DNA of 57,241 nucleotides from positions 1-57,241 of the forward strand of contig USMU01000001.1 in the NCBI GenBank assembly GCA_900555925.1. Reading direction: 5' to 3'. The notes under the pieces were generated by a model that was given only the letters and a program-made list of their open reading frames with translations, had not been told where the DNA came from and did no database searches. How positions within the stretch are numbered: the first letter of the stretch is position 1; every line of letters begins with the position of its first letter. The position numbers and the translations under genes are program-made. The stretch is from an uncultured Clostridium sp. GTDB lineage: Bacteria > Bacillota > Clostridia > Christensenellales > Borkfalkiaceae. This document shows positions 43,936-52,449 of this stretch, one piece after another.

Positions 43936-45431
43936 TGAATGAACGCGCTTTGGAAGAACTCAAACAAGCTTACACAGAATATCTTTCCACTTTGAGTATT
44001 GGAAGTTTACGCTCGGTCGGCAGGCATGTCGGCGTCAATCAGTCTACGTTGAAAAAAAAGGGCGCGCTGGTAAAGGATATCGTGGAAATACTAATCGGTA
44101 ATGTTCCTCCCGCCGCTAAGACCAATCGGGGCGCGCCTGTCAAAGATGCCTATATCGATCCGAAGATATTCAGCAAATTGGATGAAATAAAATTTCTGTA
44201 TCTTTCCGGAATTACCGAAGATGATACGGAGGCAAATATTCCCGAAGCCGCGGAGAAACAGGAGGTGGCAGATAATGTCATCGACTTTCGTTCCCCGGAA
44301 TACGAGCCCCAGCAAGGTTATTTTGAGCAAGAAGTCTACACCGGACAGTTGGAAACAATAAATGGCGTATCTTCTTTATTTCCGCTCAATGGTCGCGATG
44401 CGTCTGTCGAAAAGATAATCGTCACGGTTTCCGAAATTAAAAAGCATGACTTGCGCGATGGCGATATTGTCGTTTGTCACGCGGAAAAACGTCATGCGGC
44501 ACTCGTTGCTACGGAAATTCTTTCCGTAAATAGTTTGCCTGTCGGCGAGGATAAACGTTCTCGTTTTGAACTCAGCGAGGTTTGCTATCCCGATCAGCGA
44601 ATTTCTTTCTATTCGGAAAAATCTAATTCTTCCGCATTAAAATATATCGATTGGTTGATTCCTTTAGGAAAAGGACAGCGCGGTGTCGTTACTTCTTCTC
44701 CGAAAGCCGGGAAGACCATGTTACTCAAAGAGGTTGCAAAAGCGGTTTCTGAGGAGCACCCCGATATTCGTCTACTAGTATTGCTTACCGAGCAATCTCC
44801 CGAAGCAGTCGGAGAATTCAAGAAGATTGTTCCGAAAGCAGATTTTATTTATACCACCTATGACGATGAGGCTGAAACCCATGTTTTCGCCGCAGATTTT
44901 CTTTTGAAACGCGCGAAAAGATTCGCGGAAATGGGAATGGACGTTCTCATGCTCGTGGATTCTCTTACGGCATTAGCTCATGCCTATAATGAAACGGAAG
45001 AATCTTCCGGCGGGAAGACGCTTTCCTGCGGATTGGAGAGCAAGACGCTCCATTATATTAAGAAATTTTTCGGCTCGGCGAGGTGTCTTGCGCAAGGTGG
45101 TTCTCTCGCCATTCTCGGTACGCTTTCCGTCGATACAGGCAATCCCATGGACGATATTTTGGCCGGAGAACTTCTCGGCGCAGCAAATTCGGAAATTCGT
45201 TTGAGCGATATGCTCGTCGCAAAAAATGTATTCCCCGCTATCGATGTGGCGCATTCGCAGACAAAGCGCAGCGATTTGCTTTTGACTCCGGAAGAATTGA
45301 AGTGCGAAACTTTCATTCGCAATCGCTATCTTTCCACCTTCGAAGCCGAAGATTTAGCACAACTTATCGAAAAGAGTACAAGTTCCGCTCAGCTCTATAA
45401 AATAGCTTCTTCTGCAGTTAAAGAAAAATAA
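43935..45431 (+). CDS. rho: transcription termination factor Rho, divergent
   Basis: RecA-fold RNA helicase of 498 residues. N-terminal ~120 residues hold a short helical part and a charged linker. The RNA-binding OSB fold follows, with GRDASVEKIIVTVSEIKKHDLRDGD. P-loop VTSSPKAGKTMLLKEVA (Lys260), Walker B MLVDSLTALAHAYNE, Q-loop GLESKTLHYIKKFFGSAR, and IDVAHSQTKRSDLLLTPEEL. Several usually near-invariant segments differ: GTGN is GAANSE in the R-loop and ERPEEV is EQSPEAV. Still clearly Rho by order and spacing, but a diverged lineage. Shares an operon with the DUF1934 and MBL genes. Confidence 0.9.
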   Translation: MNERALEELKQAYTEYLSTLSIGSLRSVGRHVGVNQSTLKKKGALVKDIVEILIGNVPPAAKTNRGAPVKDAYIDPKIFSKLDEIKFLYLSGITEDDTEANIPEAAEKQEVADNVIDFRSPEYEPQQGYFEQEVYTGQLETINGVSSLFPLNGRDASVEKIIVTVSEIKKHDLRDGDIVVCHAEKRHAALVATEILSVNSLPVGEDKRSRFELSEVCYPDQRISFYSEKSNSSALKYIDWLIPLGKGQRGVVTSSPKAGKTMLLKEVAKAVSEEHPDIRLLVLLTEQSPEAVGEFKKIVPKADFIYTTYDDEAETHVFAADFLLKRAKRFAEMGMDVLMLVDSLTALAHAYNETEESSGGKTLSCGLESKTLHYIKKFFGSARCLAQGGSLAILGTLSVDTGNPMDDILAGELLGAANSEIRLSDMLVAKNVFPAIDVAHSQTKRSDLLLTPEELKCETFIRNRYLSTFEAEDLAQLIEKSTSSAQLYKIASSAVKEK

Positions 45432-45461
45432 ATAATAAAATTGAGATTAAAAAAATATGAA

Positions 45462-45491
45462 AATAGCGGCCTATTTTGGCCGTTATTTTTT
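45462..45491 (+). terminator. terminator after rho
   Basis: 10-bp stem with one G-U pair (45462-45471 with 45478-45487), 6-nt loop, T run to 45491. Confidence 0.8.
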
Positions 45492-45604
45492 GTGGAAAAG
45501 TGAAAATATTTGATTTTCGAAACTCAAAAAACAGATTTTAAGGTTTTTCTCTTAAAAAATACCATTATCGACACTTTTGTATTTTGGGGTTATAAGTTTT
45601 TTCT

Positions 45605-45652
45605 ATACAATATCTTGTGCAATCCTCTTGACTTTACCACAAGATGTGGTAT
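45605..45652 (+). promoter_or_regulatory. NrdR box pair 1 overlapping the nrdD promoter
   Basis: ATACAATATCTTGTGC (45605-45620) is close to the NrdR consensus ACACwATATATwGTGT. Exactly 32 bp on, CCACAAGATGTGGTAT (45637-45652) matches 11 of 16 positions. The second box covers the promoter spacer and -10, a position expected to block RNA polymerase. Confidence 0.75.
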
Positions 45653-45655
45653 AAT
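45628..45655 (+). promoter_or_regulatory. nrdDG promoter
   Basis: TTGACT (45628-45633), 16-bp spacer, TATAAT (45650-45655). Confidence 0.8.
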
Positions 45656-45676
45656 ATAAAGGCACCGATTGATGAA

Positions 45677-45724
45677 ACACAATATCTTGTGTTAAAAATA
45701 GAAATATGGCACAATATATTGTGG
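45677..45724 (+). promoter_or_regulatory. NrdR box pair 2 downstream of the start site
   Basis: ACACAATATCTTGTGT (45677-45692), a near-perfect 16-bp box, and GCACAATATATTGTGG (45709-45724). Start-to-start distance is exactly 32 bp (three helical turns), the usual NrdR pair spacing. NrdR represses ribonucleotide reductase genes when dATP is abundant. The nrdR gene is not in the window. Confidence 0.9.
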
Positions 45725-45769
45725 TAATAGTTTGCAGGGTGAATAGAAAGGAAAGAGAGGGTGAAGGCT

Positions 45770-47944
45770 ATGAAAATTATTAAAAGAAGCGGACAAGAAG
45801 CGATATTTGATGAAGAGAAAATCGTCAATGCCGTGAGAAAAGCGAATAAAGAAGTCAATGAGGTTTCGCGTATTTCAGAAGAACAAATCCGCGCGCTTGC
45901 GGACAACGTGATGAAAGAGTGTTCTCAGATGGGGCGTTCCGTCAATGTGGAAGAAATCCAAGACATGGTAGAAAATCGCTTGATGGACATGAAGGCCTTT
46001 ATCCTTGCCCGCAAATATATTACGTATCGTTATTCTCGCGCCCTCGTCAGAAAATCCAACACGACGGACGCGCAAATTCTTACGCTCATCGAATGTAATA
46101 ATGAAGAGGTAAAGCAGGAAAATTCCAATAAAAATCCCACAGTCAACAGCGTTCAGCGGGATTATATGGCGGGAGAAGTCTCTAAAGACCTCACTCGGCG
46201 TATTCTTTTGCCCGAGGACATCGTCGCCGCTCACGACCAGGGAATTATTCATTTTCACGATGCGGACTATTTTGCGCAGCATATGCATAATTGTGACCTT
46301 GTCAATCTTGAAGACATGTTGCAGAACGGGACGGTAATTTCGGGGACGCTTATCGAAAAGCCGCATAGTTTTTCGACTGCCTGCAATATCGCTACGCAGA
46401 TCATCGCACAGGTTGCCTCCAACCAATACGGCGGACAGAGTATCTCTTTGACGCATCTGGCGCCTTTTGTTGATGTCAGCAGAAAGAAAATCAGAAAAGA
46501 GGTCGCCGAAGAATTGTCTGAAGTAGGCGTTTCCGACGAAGCTCATATTGCCAAAATTGCGGAAAAACGCCTGCGCGACGAAGTCCGCAAGGGAATACAG
46601 ATGATTCAATATCAGGTAGTAACCCTTTTGACGACTAACGGACAGGCGCCTTTCGTGACGGTATTTATGTATCTGAACGAAGCGCGTTCCGCGCAGGAAA
46701 AATCGGACTTGGCGCTCATTATCGAAGAGACGCTTAAACAGAGAATCCAGGGGGTCAAAAACGAATCAGGCGTATGGATTACGCCGGCGTTTCCCAAACT
46801 CATTTATGTCTTGGAATCCGACAATATTTCCGAGGAGCAGCCATATTGGTATTTGACGGAGCTCGCGGCTAAATGCACTGCGAAGCGTATGGTTCCCGAT
46901 TATATTTCCGAAAAGAAAATGCTGGAATATAAAGTGGATAAGAACGGGGAAGGACATTGTTATACCTGCATGGGGTGCCGGAGTTTTTTGACGCCTTATG
47001 TGGACGAGAACGGTAAACCGAAGTATTACGGCCGCTTTAATCAGGGAGTCGTAACCATCAATTTGGTCGATGTCGCGTTGTCTTCGGGCGGAAACGAAAA
47101 GAAATTCTGGGAAATCTTTGATGAAAGGCTCGAACTTTGTTATCGGGCGCTCATGTATCGTCACAACAGGTTGAAAGGAACCGTTTCCGATGCGGCGCCT
47201 ATTCTTTGGCAGTATGGAGCGCTCGCCCGCTTGAAGAAAGGGGAGACCATCGATAAACTTCTGTACGGAGGATATTCCACGATTTCTTTGGGATATGCGG
47301 GACTTTACGAGTGTACGAAATATATGACGGGCAAGTCGCATACGGATGAAGAAGCGAAGCCTTTCGCCTTAGCCGTGATGCAGCACATGAACGATAAATG
47401 CAAAGAGTGGAAAGCCAAGGAAAATATAGACTTTTCCCTTTACGGCACGCCGTTGGAGAGCACCACGTATAAATTTGCGAAATGCTTGCAGAATCGTTTC
47501 GGAATTATTCCCGGAGTCACGGATAAAAATTATATTACCAATAGTTATCATGTGCATGTCAGCGAGAAGATAGACGCCTTTACAAAGCTGAAATTTGAAA
47601 GTGAGTTTCAACAGCTTTCTCCCGGTGGGGCAATCAGTTATGTCGAAGTTCCTAATATGCAGAATAATTTGCCCGCAGTGCTCGCAGTCATGAAGTTCAT
47701 CTATGAAAATATTATGTATGCGGAGCTCAATACTAAGAGCGATTTTTGCCAAGTTTGTGGCTATGACGGAGAAATTGTAATCGTCACGGACGAAAACGGT
47801 AAACTTGTATGGGAATGCCCCAATTGCGGCAACCGCGATCAATCGAAGATGAACGTTGCAAGGCGCACCTGCGGATATATCGGAACGCAGTTTTGGAATC
47901 AAGGCAGAACGCAGGAAATTAAGGACAGAGTCCTGCACTTATAA
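45770..47944 (+). CDS. nrdD: anaerobic ribonucleoside-triphosphate reductase
   Basis: Class III reductase making dNTPs without oxygen, 724 residues. N-terminal ATP-cone (about 1-95, KIIKRSGQEAIFDEEKIVNAV) for allosteric control, followed by the ten-stranded barrel. Zinc site near the C-terminus: Cys660, Cys663, Cys683, Cys686 (CQVC and CPNC). Glycyl radical motif RRTCGYIGTQFW, with the radical Gly at 702. ATG 45770 is chosen because family members start MKxIKRSG; in-frame GTG 45761 is possible too. Controlled by two NrdR box pairs and followed 6 nt later by its activase. Confidence 0.97.
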   Translation: MKIIKRSGQEAIFDEEKIVNAVRKANKEVNEVSRISEEQIRALADNVMKECSQMGRSVNVEEIQDMVENRLMDMKAFILARKYITYRYSRALVRKSNTTDAQILTLIECNNEEVKQENSNKNPTVNSVQRDYMAGEVSKDLTRRILLPEDIVAAHDQGIIHFHDADYFAQHMHNCDLVNLEDMLQNGTVISGTLIEKPHSFSTACNIATQIIAQVASNQYGGQSISLTHLAPFVDVSRKKIRKEVAEELSEVGVSDEAHIAKIAEKRLRDEVRKGIQMIQYQVVTLLTTNGQAPFVTVFMYLNEARSAQEKSDLALIIEETLKQRIQGVKNESGVWITPAFPKLIYVLESDNISEEQPYWYLTELAAKCTAKRMVPDYISEKKMLEYKVDKNGEGHCYTCMGCRSFLTPYVDENGKPKYYGRFNQGVVTINLVDVALSSGGNEKKFWEIFDERLELCYRALMYRHNRLKGTVSDAAPILWQYGALARLKKGETIDKLLYGGYSTISLGYAGLYECTKYMTGKSHTDEEAKPFALAVMQHMNDKCKEWKAKENIDFSLYGTPLESTTYKFAKCLQNRFGIIPGVTDKNYITNSYHVHVSEKIDAFTKLKFESEFQQLSPGGAISYVEVPNMQNNLPAVLAVMKFIYENIMYAELNTKSDFCQVCGYDGEIVIVTDENGKLVWECPNCGNRDQSKMNVARRTCGYIGTQFWNQGRTQEIKDRVLHL

Positions 47945-47950
47945 TCGCCT

Positions 47951-48478
47951 ATGAATTACGCCGAGATTAAATGGACAGACATCGCGAACGGAGAGGGGGT
48001 TCGGATTTCCCTTTTCGTTTCGGGATGTACGCATCATTGTAAAAACTGTTTCAATCAAATAGCTTGGGATTTCAATTACGGGCGTCCTTTTGACGAAGAA
48101 ATCCAAAGGGAGATTTTCGATAAGTTAGGCGCATCATATATAGCGGGGCTTTCTTTGCTCGGCGGAGAACCGTTGGAACCTCAAAATCAAGCCGCATTGC
48201 TTCCCTTTGTGAAAGAGGTTCGAAAGAAATATCCCAAAAAGACGATTTGGTGCTATACGGGTTATACTCTGAATCCGGAAACGGGAGAACTCTTTGAGAA
48301 AAATAAAAATACGACGGCTACAAAGGAATTGATTTCTCTCTTTGATGTCTTGGTAGACGGTCCGTTCGTGGAAGAGCTGAAAAAGATAACGCTTTTGTTT
48401 CGCGGCTCTTCCAATCAACGAGTTCTCGACGTAAAAAAATCAATTTCGGAAAAAAAGCCCGTTTTATATCTTGATTAA
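47951..48478 (+). CDS. nrdG: anaerobic ribonucleotide reductase-activating protein
   Basis: Radical SAM activase that installs the glycyl radical on NrdD. The cluster-binding motif is CTHHCKNC (Cys26, Cys30, Cys33), preceded by ANGEGVRISLFVSG. SAM-binding GLSLLGGEPLEPQN and the downstream VLVDGPFVEELK and FRGSSNQRVLD are typical. Length 175 matches the family. Its stop lies just past the -35 box of the following gene (48471-48476 overlaps the 3' end). Confidence 0.96.
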   Translation: MNYAEIKWTDIANGEGVRISLFVSGCTHHCKNCFNQIAWDFNYGRPFDEEIQREIFDKLGASYIAGLSLLGGEPLEPQNQAALLPFVKEVRKKYPKKTIWCYTGYTLNPETGELFEKNKNTTATKELISLFDVLVDGPFVEELKKITLLFRGSSNQRVLDVKKSISEKKPVLYLD

Positions 48479-48499
48479 TCGGAAAATACCTGCTATAAT
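48471..48499 (+). promoter_or_regulatory. sigma-A promoter of the PNPOx-like gene, inside the nrdG terminator
   Basis: TTGATT (48471-48476), 17-bp spacer, extended TGCTATAAT (TATAAT 48494-48499). The -35 is in the last codons of nrdG. Confidence 0.75.
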
Positions 48500-48521
48500 A
48501 GATAGTAGGTATTTTATTTTT
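48484..48521 (+). terminator. terminator of nrdDG overlapping the next promoter
   Basis: 13-bp stem with one G-U pair (48484-48496 with 48502-48514), 5-nt loop, and a T-rich tail TTTTATTTTT to 48521. The ascending arm contains the first half of the downstream gene's -10. Confidence 0.8.
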
Positions 48522-48538
48522 GGAGGGGAGAAATAAAC

Positions 48539-48955
48539 ATGAGAAATCCCGAACAAACGATAGGCGCTTTAATCGAGAAATCTCCTTTGACGCAAATTTG
48601 CTATATTGACGCAGATGGTTATCCGATTACAAAAGCTATGCTTAAACCGAGAGAACGCGAAGGGATAAAAACTTTTTGGTTTTCTACGAACACATCGTCC
48701 AATAAAGTAAAGTGTTTTCTTTGTAACCCTAAATCGAGTATTTATTTTATTGATCGGCGTTTTTTTCGAGGCGTAAGTTTAGCCGGATATATCGAAGTTT
48801 TGCAAACTGTGGAGGCCAAGAAACGAATTTGGAGAGAGGGGGATACGATGTACTATCCCGGAGGAATCGAAGATCCTGATTATTGTGTATTAAAATTTAC
48901 AGCAGAAAAGGGACGTTATTATAGTAATTTTAAGTCGGAAGATTTTAATCTGTAA
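48539..48955 (+). CDS. pyridoxamine 5'-phosphate oxidase-fold flavin-binding protein
   Basis: 138-residue split-barrel protein of the general-stress PNPOx-like group. N-terminal helix with EQTIGALIEKSPLTQICYIDADGYPITKAML, strand FWFSTNTSSNKVKCFLCNPKSSIYFID (FMN phosphate-binding region), GVSLAGYIEVLQT, and the end VLKFTAEKGRYYSNFKSEDF. Such proteins bind FMN, F420 or heme; the ligand is not clear here. Strong Shine-Dalgarno (TGGAGGGGAG) before ATG 48539. Own promoter. Confidence 0.88.
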   Translation: MRNPEQTIGALIEKSPLTQICYIDADGYPITKAMLKPREREGIKTFWFSTNTSSNKVKCFLCNPKSSIYFIDRRFFRGVSLAGYIEVLQTVEAKKRIWREGDTMYYPGGIEDPDYCVLKFTAEKGRYYSNFKSEDFNL

Positions 48956-48964
48956 GGAGAATTT

Positions 48965-49225
48965 ATGTTTTCAAAGCGCGGCAATGCGGTAAAAATGGCT
49001 TTCATCATTTCAATTTTGTGTTTTGTCTTGGCATTTTTGTCGCTCCTGTCGGCGGGGATTCTCTTTTTTAGGGGCGGAGGAAATATTTTCAAAGTCGGCA
49101 GACCGGAAATTTTTTCTGTTTCTGTTTTCGGGCGGAATACTTCTTTGTTCCGCCTATTTTTGTGTAATGCGTGTTTTCTTTTGAAAAAGGAGAGGAAAAG
49201 TAAAAAAGAATACTTTTATATGTGA
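48965..49225 (+). CDS. small protein with one membrane helix, unknown
   Basis: 86 residues. One clear hydrophobic segment near residues 10-31 (MAFIISILCFVLAFLSLLSAGILFF), then a basic, Cys-containing tail with no recognisable motif. AAGGAG lies ~7 nt before ATG 48965, only 9 nt after the PNPOx-like gene, which supports translation of at least the first part. The C-terminal half looks random and may be out of frame with an ancestral protein. Confidence 0.5.
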   Translation: MFSKRGNAVKMAFIISILCFVLAFLSLLSAGILFFRGGGNIFKVGRPEIFSVSVFGRNTSLFRLFLCNACFLLKKERKSKKEYFYM

Positions 49226-49359
49226 GTACTTCGGAAAACGTATTTCTCGCAGATGTGATTTTGTCCTTTTCGCGAAAAAAAGAATTGAAAAAATAAGGTA
49301 ATCATAAAGTTTGAGTATTCTGCTCGCCAAAATTGCAGAAATTACTAATGAGGATATAT

Positions 49360-50742
49360 ATGAATAAAGTTTTACAAAGTACGGGAGCTTTCTGGAATTC
49401 CGTAGATTGGAAGGCGCTCTTGAAGAATATAAGAGAATTTTTTAATAGCTACGTGTTCTATATTTTTGAGACGCTTGCAGCCTGTCTCTTCGTTGCAACG
49501 AGTCAGGAAGTCTTCGGGGCGGTTTGTTTTGTAGCCCTTATTGCCGTTATTCTTTTGCTTTGCGACGATATTCTTCCCACGACGTTGCCCTTTCTATTGA
49601 TTTCTGCTTTTACGACGAATTGTTACGATTCTTTTGATACCTTCTTTCCCTATATTAAGTATGCGCCGGCTGTTGCTATCTGTCTAATTTTCCACTTTAT
49701 TTTTTATCGAAAACCCATGAAAACGGGGGAGAGCGCCTATGGCATTTTGGCCGTCGGGGTGGCTATCATGCTCGGAGGGATTGGGAATTTTTCCTTGAAG
49801 GAATATGCCGTAGGCTCCTATTATATGTTGGGGCTTGGCTTTGGAATGTTGGCTACCTATTTTCTGATGAAATCTCAGTTTTCCGTAAAACGAGATTACG
49901 ATATTAAAATTCGTTTTTCCGCAATCATGACCTTTTTGGGCCTTTTATGCGTATTTATTATCGCATCGGGATATTACAAAAGCTATAAGGGGATTCCTAC
50001 TTCCTATGCCTTGGGCTTTTCTCGAAACAACATTTCTACGCTTTTAATGTTTGCGATGCCGTTTCCTCTCTTTCTTGCATTAAAGCACCCTTGGACCGCG
50101 GTACTTTCTCCCGTGTTCTATGCTGCGATTGCCGTCAGTACGTCGCGCGGAGGGCTTCTGTTCGGAAGCGTTGAAATTTTAGTCTGCTGTGCCTATTGGG
50201 TGTTTTGCGGAAAAAAACGATTGTTCAGAACATTGTTATGTCTTACGGCTTTGCTGTTAATATTCCTTTGCTTCGGACAAATTATTATTGATGTCATTCA
50301 GGATCGTTTCCTCGCGGATGACGTCATCACCGGAGACGCTCGTTATGAAATGATGTTGCAGGCTATCGAAAAGTTCAAAAAGAATCCGCTGGTAGGATTC
50401 GGGATTCTCGACAACGATATCGTTTACGGTGAATATAAAAAGAAAGGCTCTATGGCTTGGTATCACATGATGATTCCTCAAATCATCGGTAGTATGGGCT
50501 TAGTCGGCGTAGCCGCGTATCTCTTCCAATTTATCGGCAGAGTAAAATTGATCTTCCGCAATTACTGTACTTGGTCTCTGTGTCTGGGCATTTCTTATCT
50601 TGGCATATTGATGATGAGTCAAGTAAACCCCGGCGAATTTTGTCCTTTGCCGTTTGAGCTCCTTACCGTTCTCTTGTTCATTTTACAGGAACGAAGATTG
50701 GAAAATCCGTTATTACCCTTAAAGGAAAAAGGCCATAAGTAA
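49360..50742 (+). CDS. O-antigen ligase/polymerase-like membrane protein
   Basis: 460 residues with roughly eleven to twelve hydrophobic helices. The large extracytoplasmic loop near residues 320-375 contains EMMLQAIEKFKKNPLVGFGILDND, the pattern of the Wzy_C domain (PLxGxG) found in O-antigen ligases and polymerases, and AVSTSRGGLLF resembles the second conserved site. In a Gram-positive it probably polymerises or transfers a wall or capsular glycan, which is inference. ATG 49360 has GAGG ~7 nt upstream. It precedes an anchored protein and a lipid kinase. Confidence 0.75.
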   Translation: MNKVLQSTGAFWNSVDWKALLKNIREFFNSYVFYIFETLAACLFVATSQEVFGAVCFVALIAVILLLCDDILPTTLPFLLISAFTTNCYDSFDTFFPYIKYAPAVAICLIFHFIFYRKPMKTGESAYGILAVGVAIMLGGIGNFSLKEYAVGSYYMLGLGFGMLATYFLMKSQFSVKRDYDIKIRFSAIMTFLGLLCVFIIASGYYKSYKGIPTSYALGFSRNNISTLLMFAMPFPLFLALKHPWTAVLSPVFYAAIAVSTSRGGLLFGSVEILVCCAYWVFCGKKRLFRTLLCLTALLLIFLCFGQIIIDVIQDRFLADDVITGDARYEMMLQAIEKFKKNPLVGFGILDNDIVYGEYKKKGSMAWYHMMIPQIIGSMGLVGVAAYLFQFIGRVKLIFRNYCTWSLCLGISYLGILMMSQVNPGEFCPLPFELLTVLLFILQERRLENPLLPLKEKGHK

Positions 50743-50774
50743 TTTTGAGAAAATCCGTCGCATACAATATTTGT

Positions 50775-51464
50775 ATGAAGACGGGTTTTTTTCGTAAAAA
50801 AGCATTTATTCTTGCGGGAATATTATCGATTGCGACGGTAATTTCGGGAATTTTTTACGCACATGCTCTCATCGGAGCGGTAAAGGTAAATGTAGGAGAA
50901 AGTTTTTATTTTCTCATTTCCGAAGAAGAAAATGTCGCGGCTTCGGCCGAAGAAGTATATCTCGATGGCGGGGCGGGATATGTGATGAGTCGGGGCCGCA
51001 CAAATTATGCCGTATATTCCTGTTATTTTACGGAGACGGATGCAAAAACCGTACGAAATAATTTGAATGACAAGGACATACCCGCTTCGGTTATTGAAGA
51101 GAGTGTATCCGTTCTGTATTTGAAAAAACGTTCGGAAAAACAGAATGCCGAAAAACTTTCTGGGTGTTTTTCTACATTGAGTAGCTGTATTCATCTGTTA
51201 TACGATATGGCCAATAAAGCGGAAGCAGGGGAATATACGCAACAGACATTGAGACGGACGCTGTCTTCCGTGGGAGGAGTTTTATCCTGCCTGGCAGAGG
51301 AAAATTCCGGAGGAATATTTACAGATATTTCCGCCTGTGCCGCGCAGGCGTCTTTAATGTCCGAAGAAATTATTCGTGGAACGATCTATGCAAAAGATAT
51401 CCGATACCTTCAAGTTTACCTGTGTGATTCTTATCTTTTATTAGCCTCCGAATTTTCTATTTGA
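50775..51464 (+). CDS. membrane-anchored protein with a SPOR-like segment, unknown
   Basis: 229 residues. Basic N-terminus MKTGFFRKKAF, then one hydrophobic helix (about 11-34, ILAGILSIATVISGIFYAHAL), so most of the protein should lie outside the membrane. Residues ~70-125 (GGAGYVMSRGRTNYAVYSCYF, then AKTVRNNLNDKDIPASVIEE) have the strand-helix-strand look of a SPOR peptidoglycan-binding domain. The rest is helical. ATG 50775 was preferred over TTG 50745; neither has a good Shine-Dalgarno. Lies 32 nt after the O-antigen-ligase-like gene. Function not known. Confidence 0.6.
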   Translation: MKTGFFRKKAFILAGILSIATVISGIFYAHALIGAVKVNVGESFYFLISEEENVAASAEEVYLDGGAGYVMSRGRTNYAVYSCYFTETDAKTVRNNLNDKDIPASVIEESVSVLYLKKRSEKQNAEKLSGCFSTLSSCIHLLYDMANKAEAGEYTQQTLRRTLSSVGGVLSCLAEENSGGIFTDISACAAQASLMSEEIIRGTIYAKDIRYLQVYLCDSYLLLASEFSI

Positions 51465-51476
51465 CCCTCGAAAAAG

Positions 51477-51505
51477 TTGTCTCACGGTTTCAGTTGTGCT
51501 ATAAT
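51477..51505 (+). promoter_or_regulatory. promoter placing +1 on the ATG of the lipid kinase gene
   Basis: TTGTCT (51477-51482), 17-bp spacer, extended TGCTATAAT (TATAAT 51500-51505), six bases, then ATG 51512. No Shine-Dalgarno in between. Confidence 0.8.
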
Positions 51506-51511
51506 AAAAAT

Positions 51512-52429
51512 ATGACATGTATTTTTATTTACAATCCGAACAGCGGACGGGGAAAAATCGAGAAAAAACTTTCGTATATCGTAAAAAAGTTGAAGACGAA
51601 ATACGAGAAGGTAGATGTATACGCTACAAAGGCTAAGGGGGATTTGACGCAAAAGGTACGGGAAGTTGCGGATAAATACGATTGCGTTGTGTTTTCAGGT
51701 GGAGACGGAAGCTTTAACGAAGTTTTGCGCGGAATTGGCGATATGGAAAATTTACCTCTTCTCGGATATATTCCCGGCGGAACGGCAAACGATATCGCGC
51801 ATAGCTTGGGAATTGCCCGAAAAAGCGTGCGCAAAGCGGTAAAAGTTGTTCTTAAAGGTCGTAAAGAATATCTCGATTGTATGCGCATCAACGGTAAAGA
51901 ATACGCCATGTATTCTGTTTCGGCGGGGGCGTTCACCAGCGCTGCCTATACGACGCCGCAGGAGGCAAAGCGCGCACTGGGACTTCTCGCTTATGGCTTA
52001 GAAGGAATCCGAAAAAATCTTCCCTTCAAAGTTTTTCCTATGGCGGTTGAAGACGGAGCGCAAAGGACAGAGACCGAAAGTGTCTTTACATTGATTATGA
52101 ACACCAAATGTGTTGCCGGTTGGAAAATGAACGGAGGGGGGTCCATGAGCGACGGTATTATGGAATGTGCGGTCGTCAAACAAAAGATAAGCCCTAATCT
52201 CTATAATAAAGCTCGCGCGTTGTTTGCGCTTGTCCGTCTTTTTGTATTCGGATATCGTTTTAAGGAGAAAAATTTACTCCGTTTCAAGGGAGAAAGATTA
52301 CGGTTTGAAGTTCCTGACGATGTGGTATGGAATTATGACGGGGAAAAAGGGGCGAGCGGCAGTATAGACATTGAAGTCCTTCACAGAAAGGTTCCGCTTC
52401 TCGTTCCAAAAAATAATAAAAATATTTAG
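51512..52429 (+). CDS. diacylglycerol kinase-family lipid kinase
   Basis: YegS/DgkB-type lipid kinase, 305 residues. Nucleotide-binding start CIFIYNPNSGRGKIEKKL, the catalytic loop VVFSGGDGSFNEVLRGI (GGDG), GYIPGGTANDIAHSLGI, and C-terminal beta-sandwich residues ending VVWNYDGEKGASGSIDIEVL with the typical DGE. It phosphorylates diacylglycerol or a related membrane lipid; exact substrate is unknown. ATG 51512 is preferred over TTG 51461 because the product then begins exactly at the family start. That makes the mRNA probably leaderless. Confidence 0.88.
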   Translation: MTCIFIYNPNSGRGKIEKKLSYIVKKLKTKYEKVDVYATKAKGDLTQKVREVADKYDCVVFSGGDGSFNEVLRGIGDMENLPLLGYIPGGTANDIAHSLGIARKSVRKAVKVVLKGRKEYLDCMRINGKEYAMYSVSAGAFTSAAYTTPQEAKRALGLLAYGLEGIRKNLPFKVFPMAVEDGAQRTETESVFTLIMNTKCVAGWKMNGGGSMSDGIMECAVVKQKISPNLYNKARALFALVRLFVFGYRFKEKNLLRFKGERLRFEVPDDVVWNYDGEKGASGSIDIEVLHRKVPLLVPKNNKNI

Positions 52430-52449
52430 AGAAAATACTATCAAAACGC

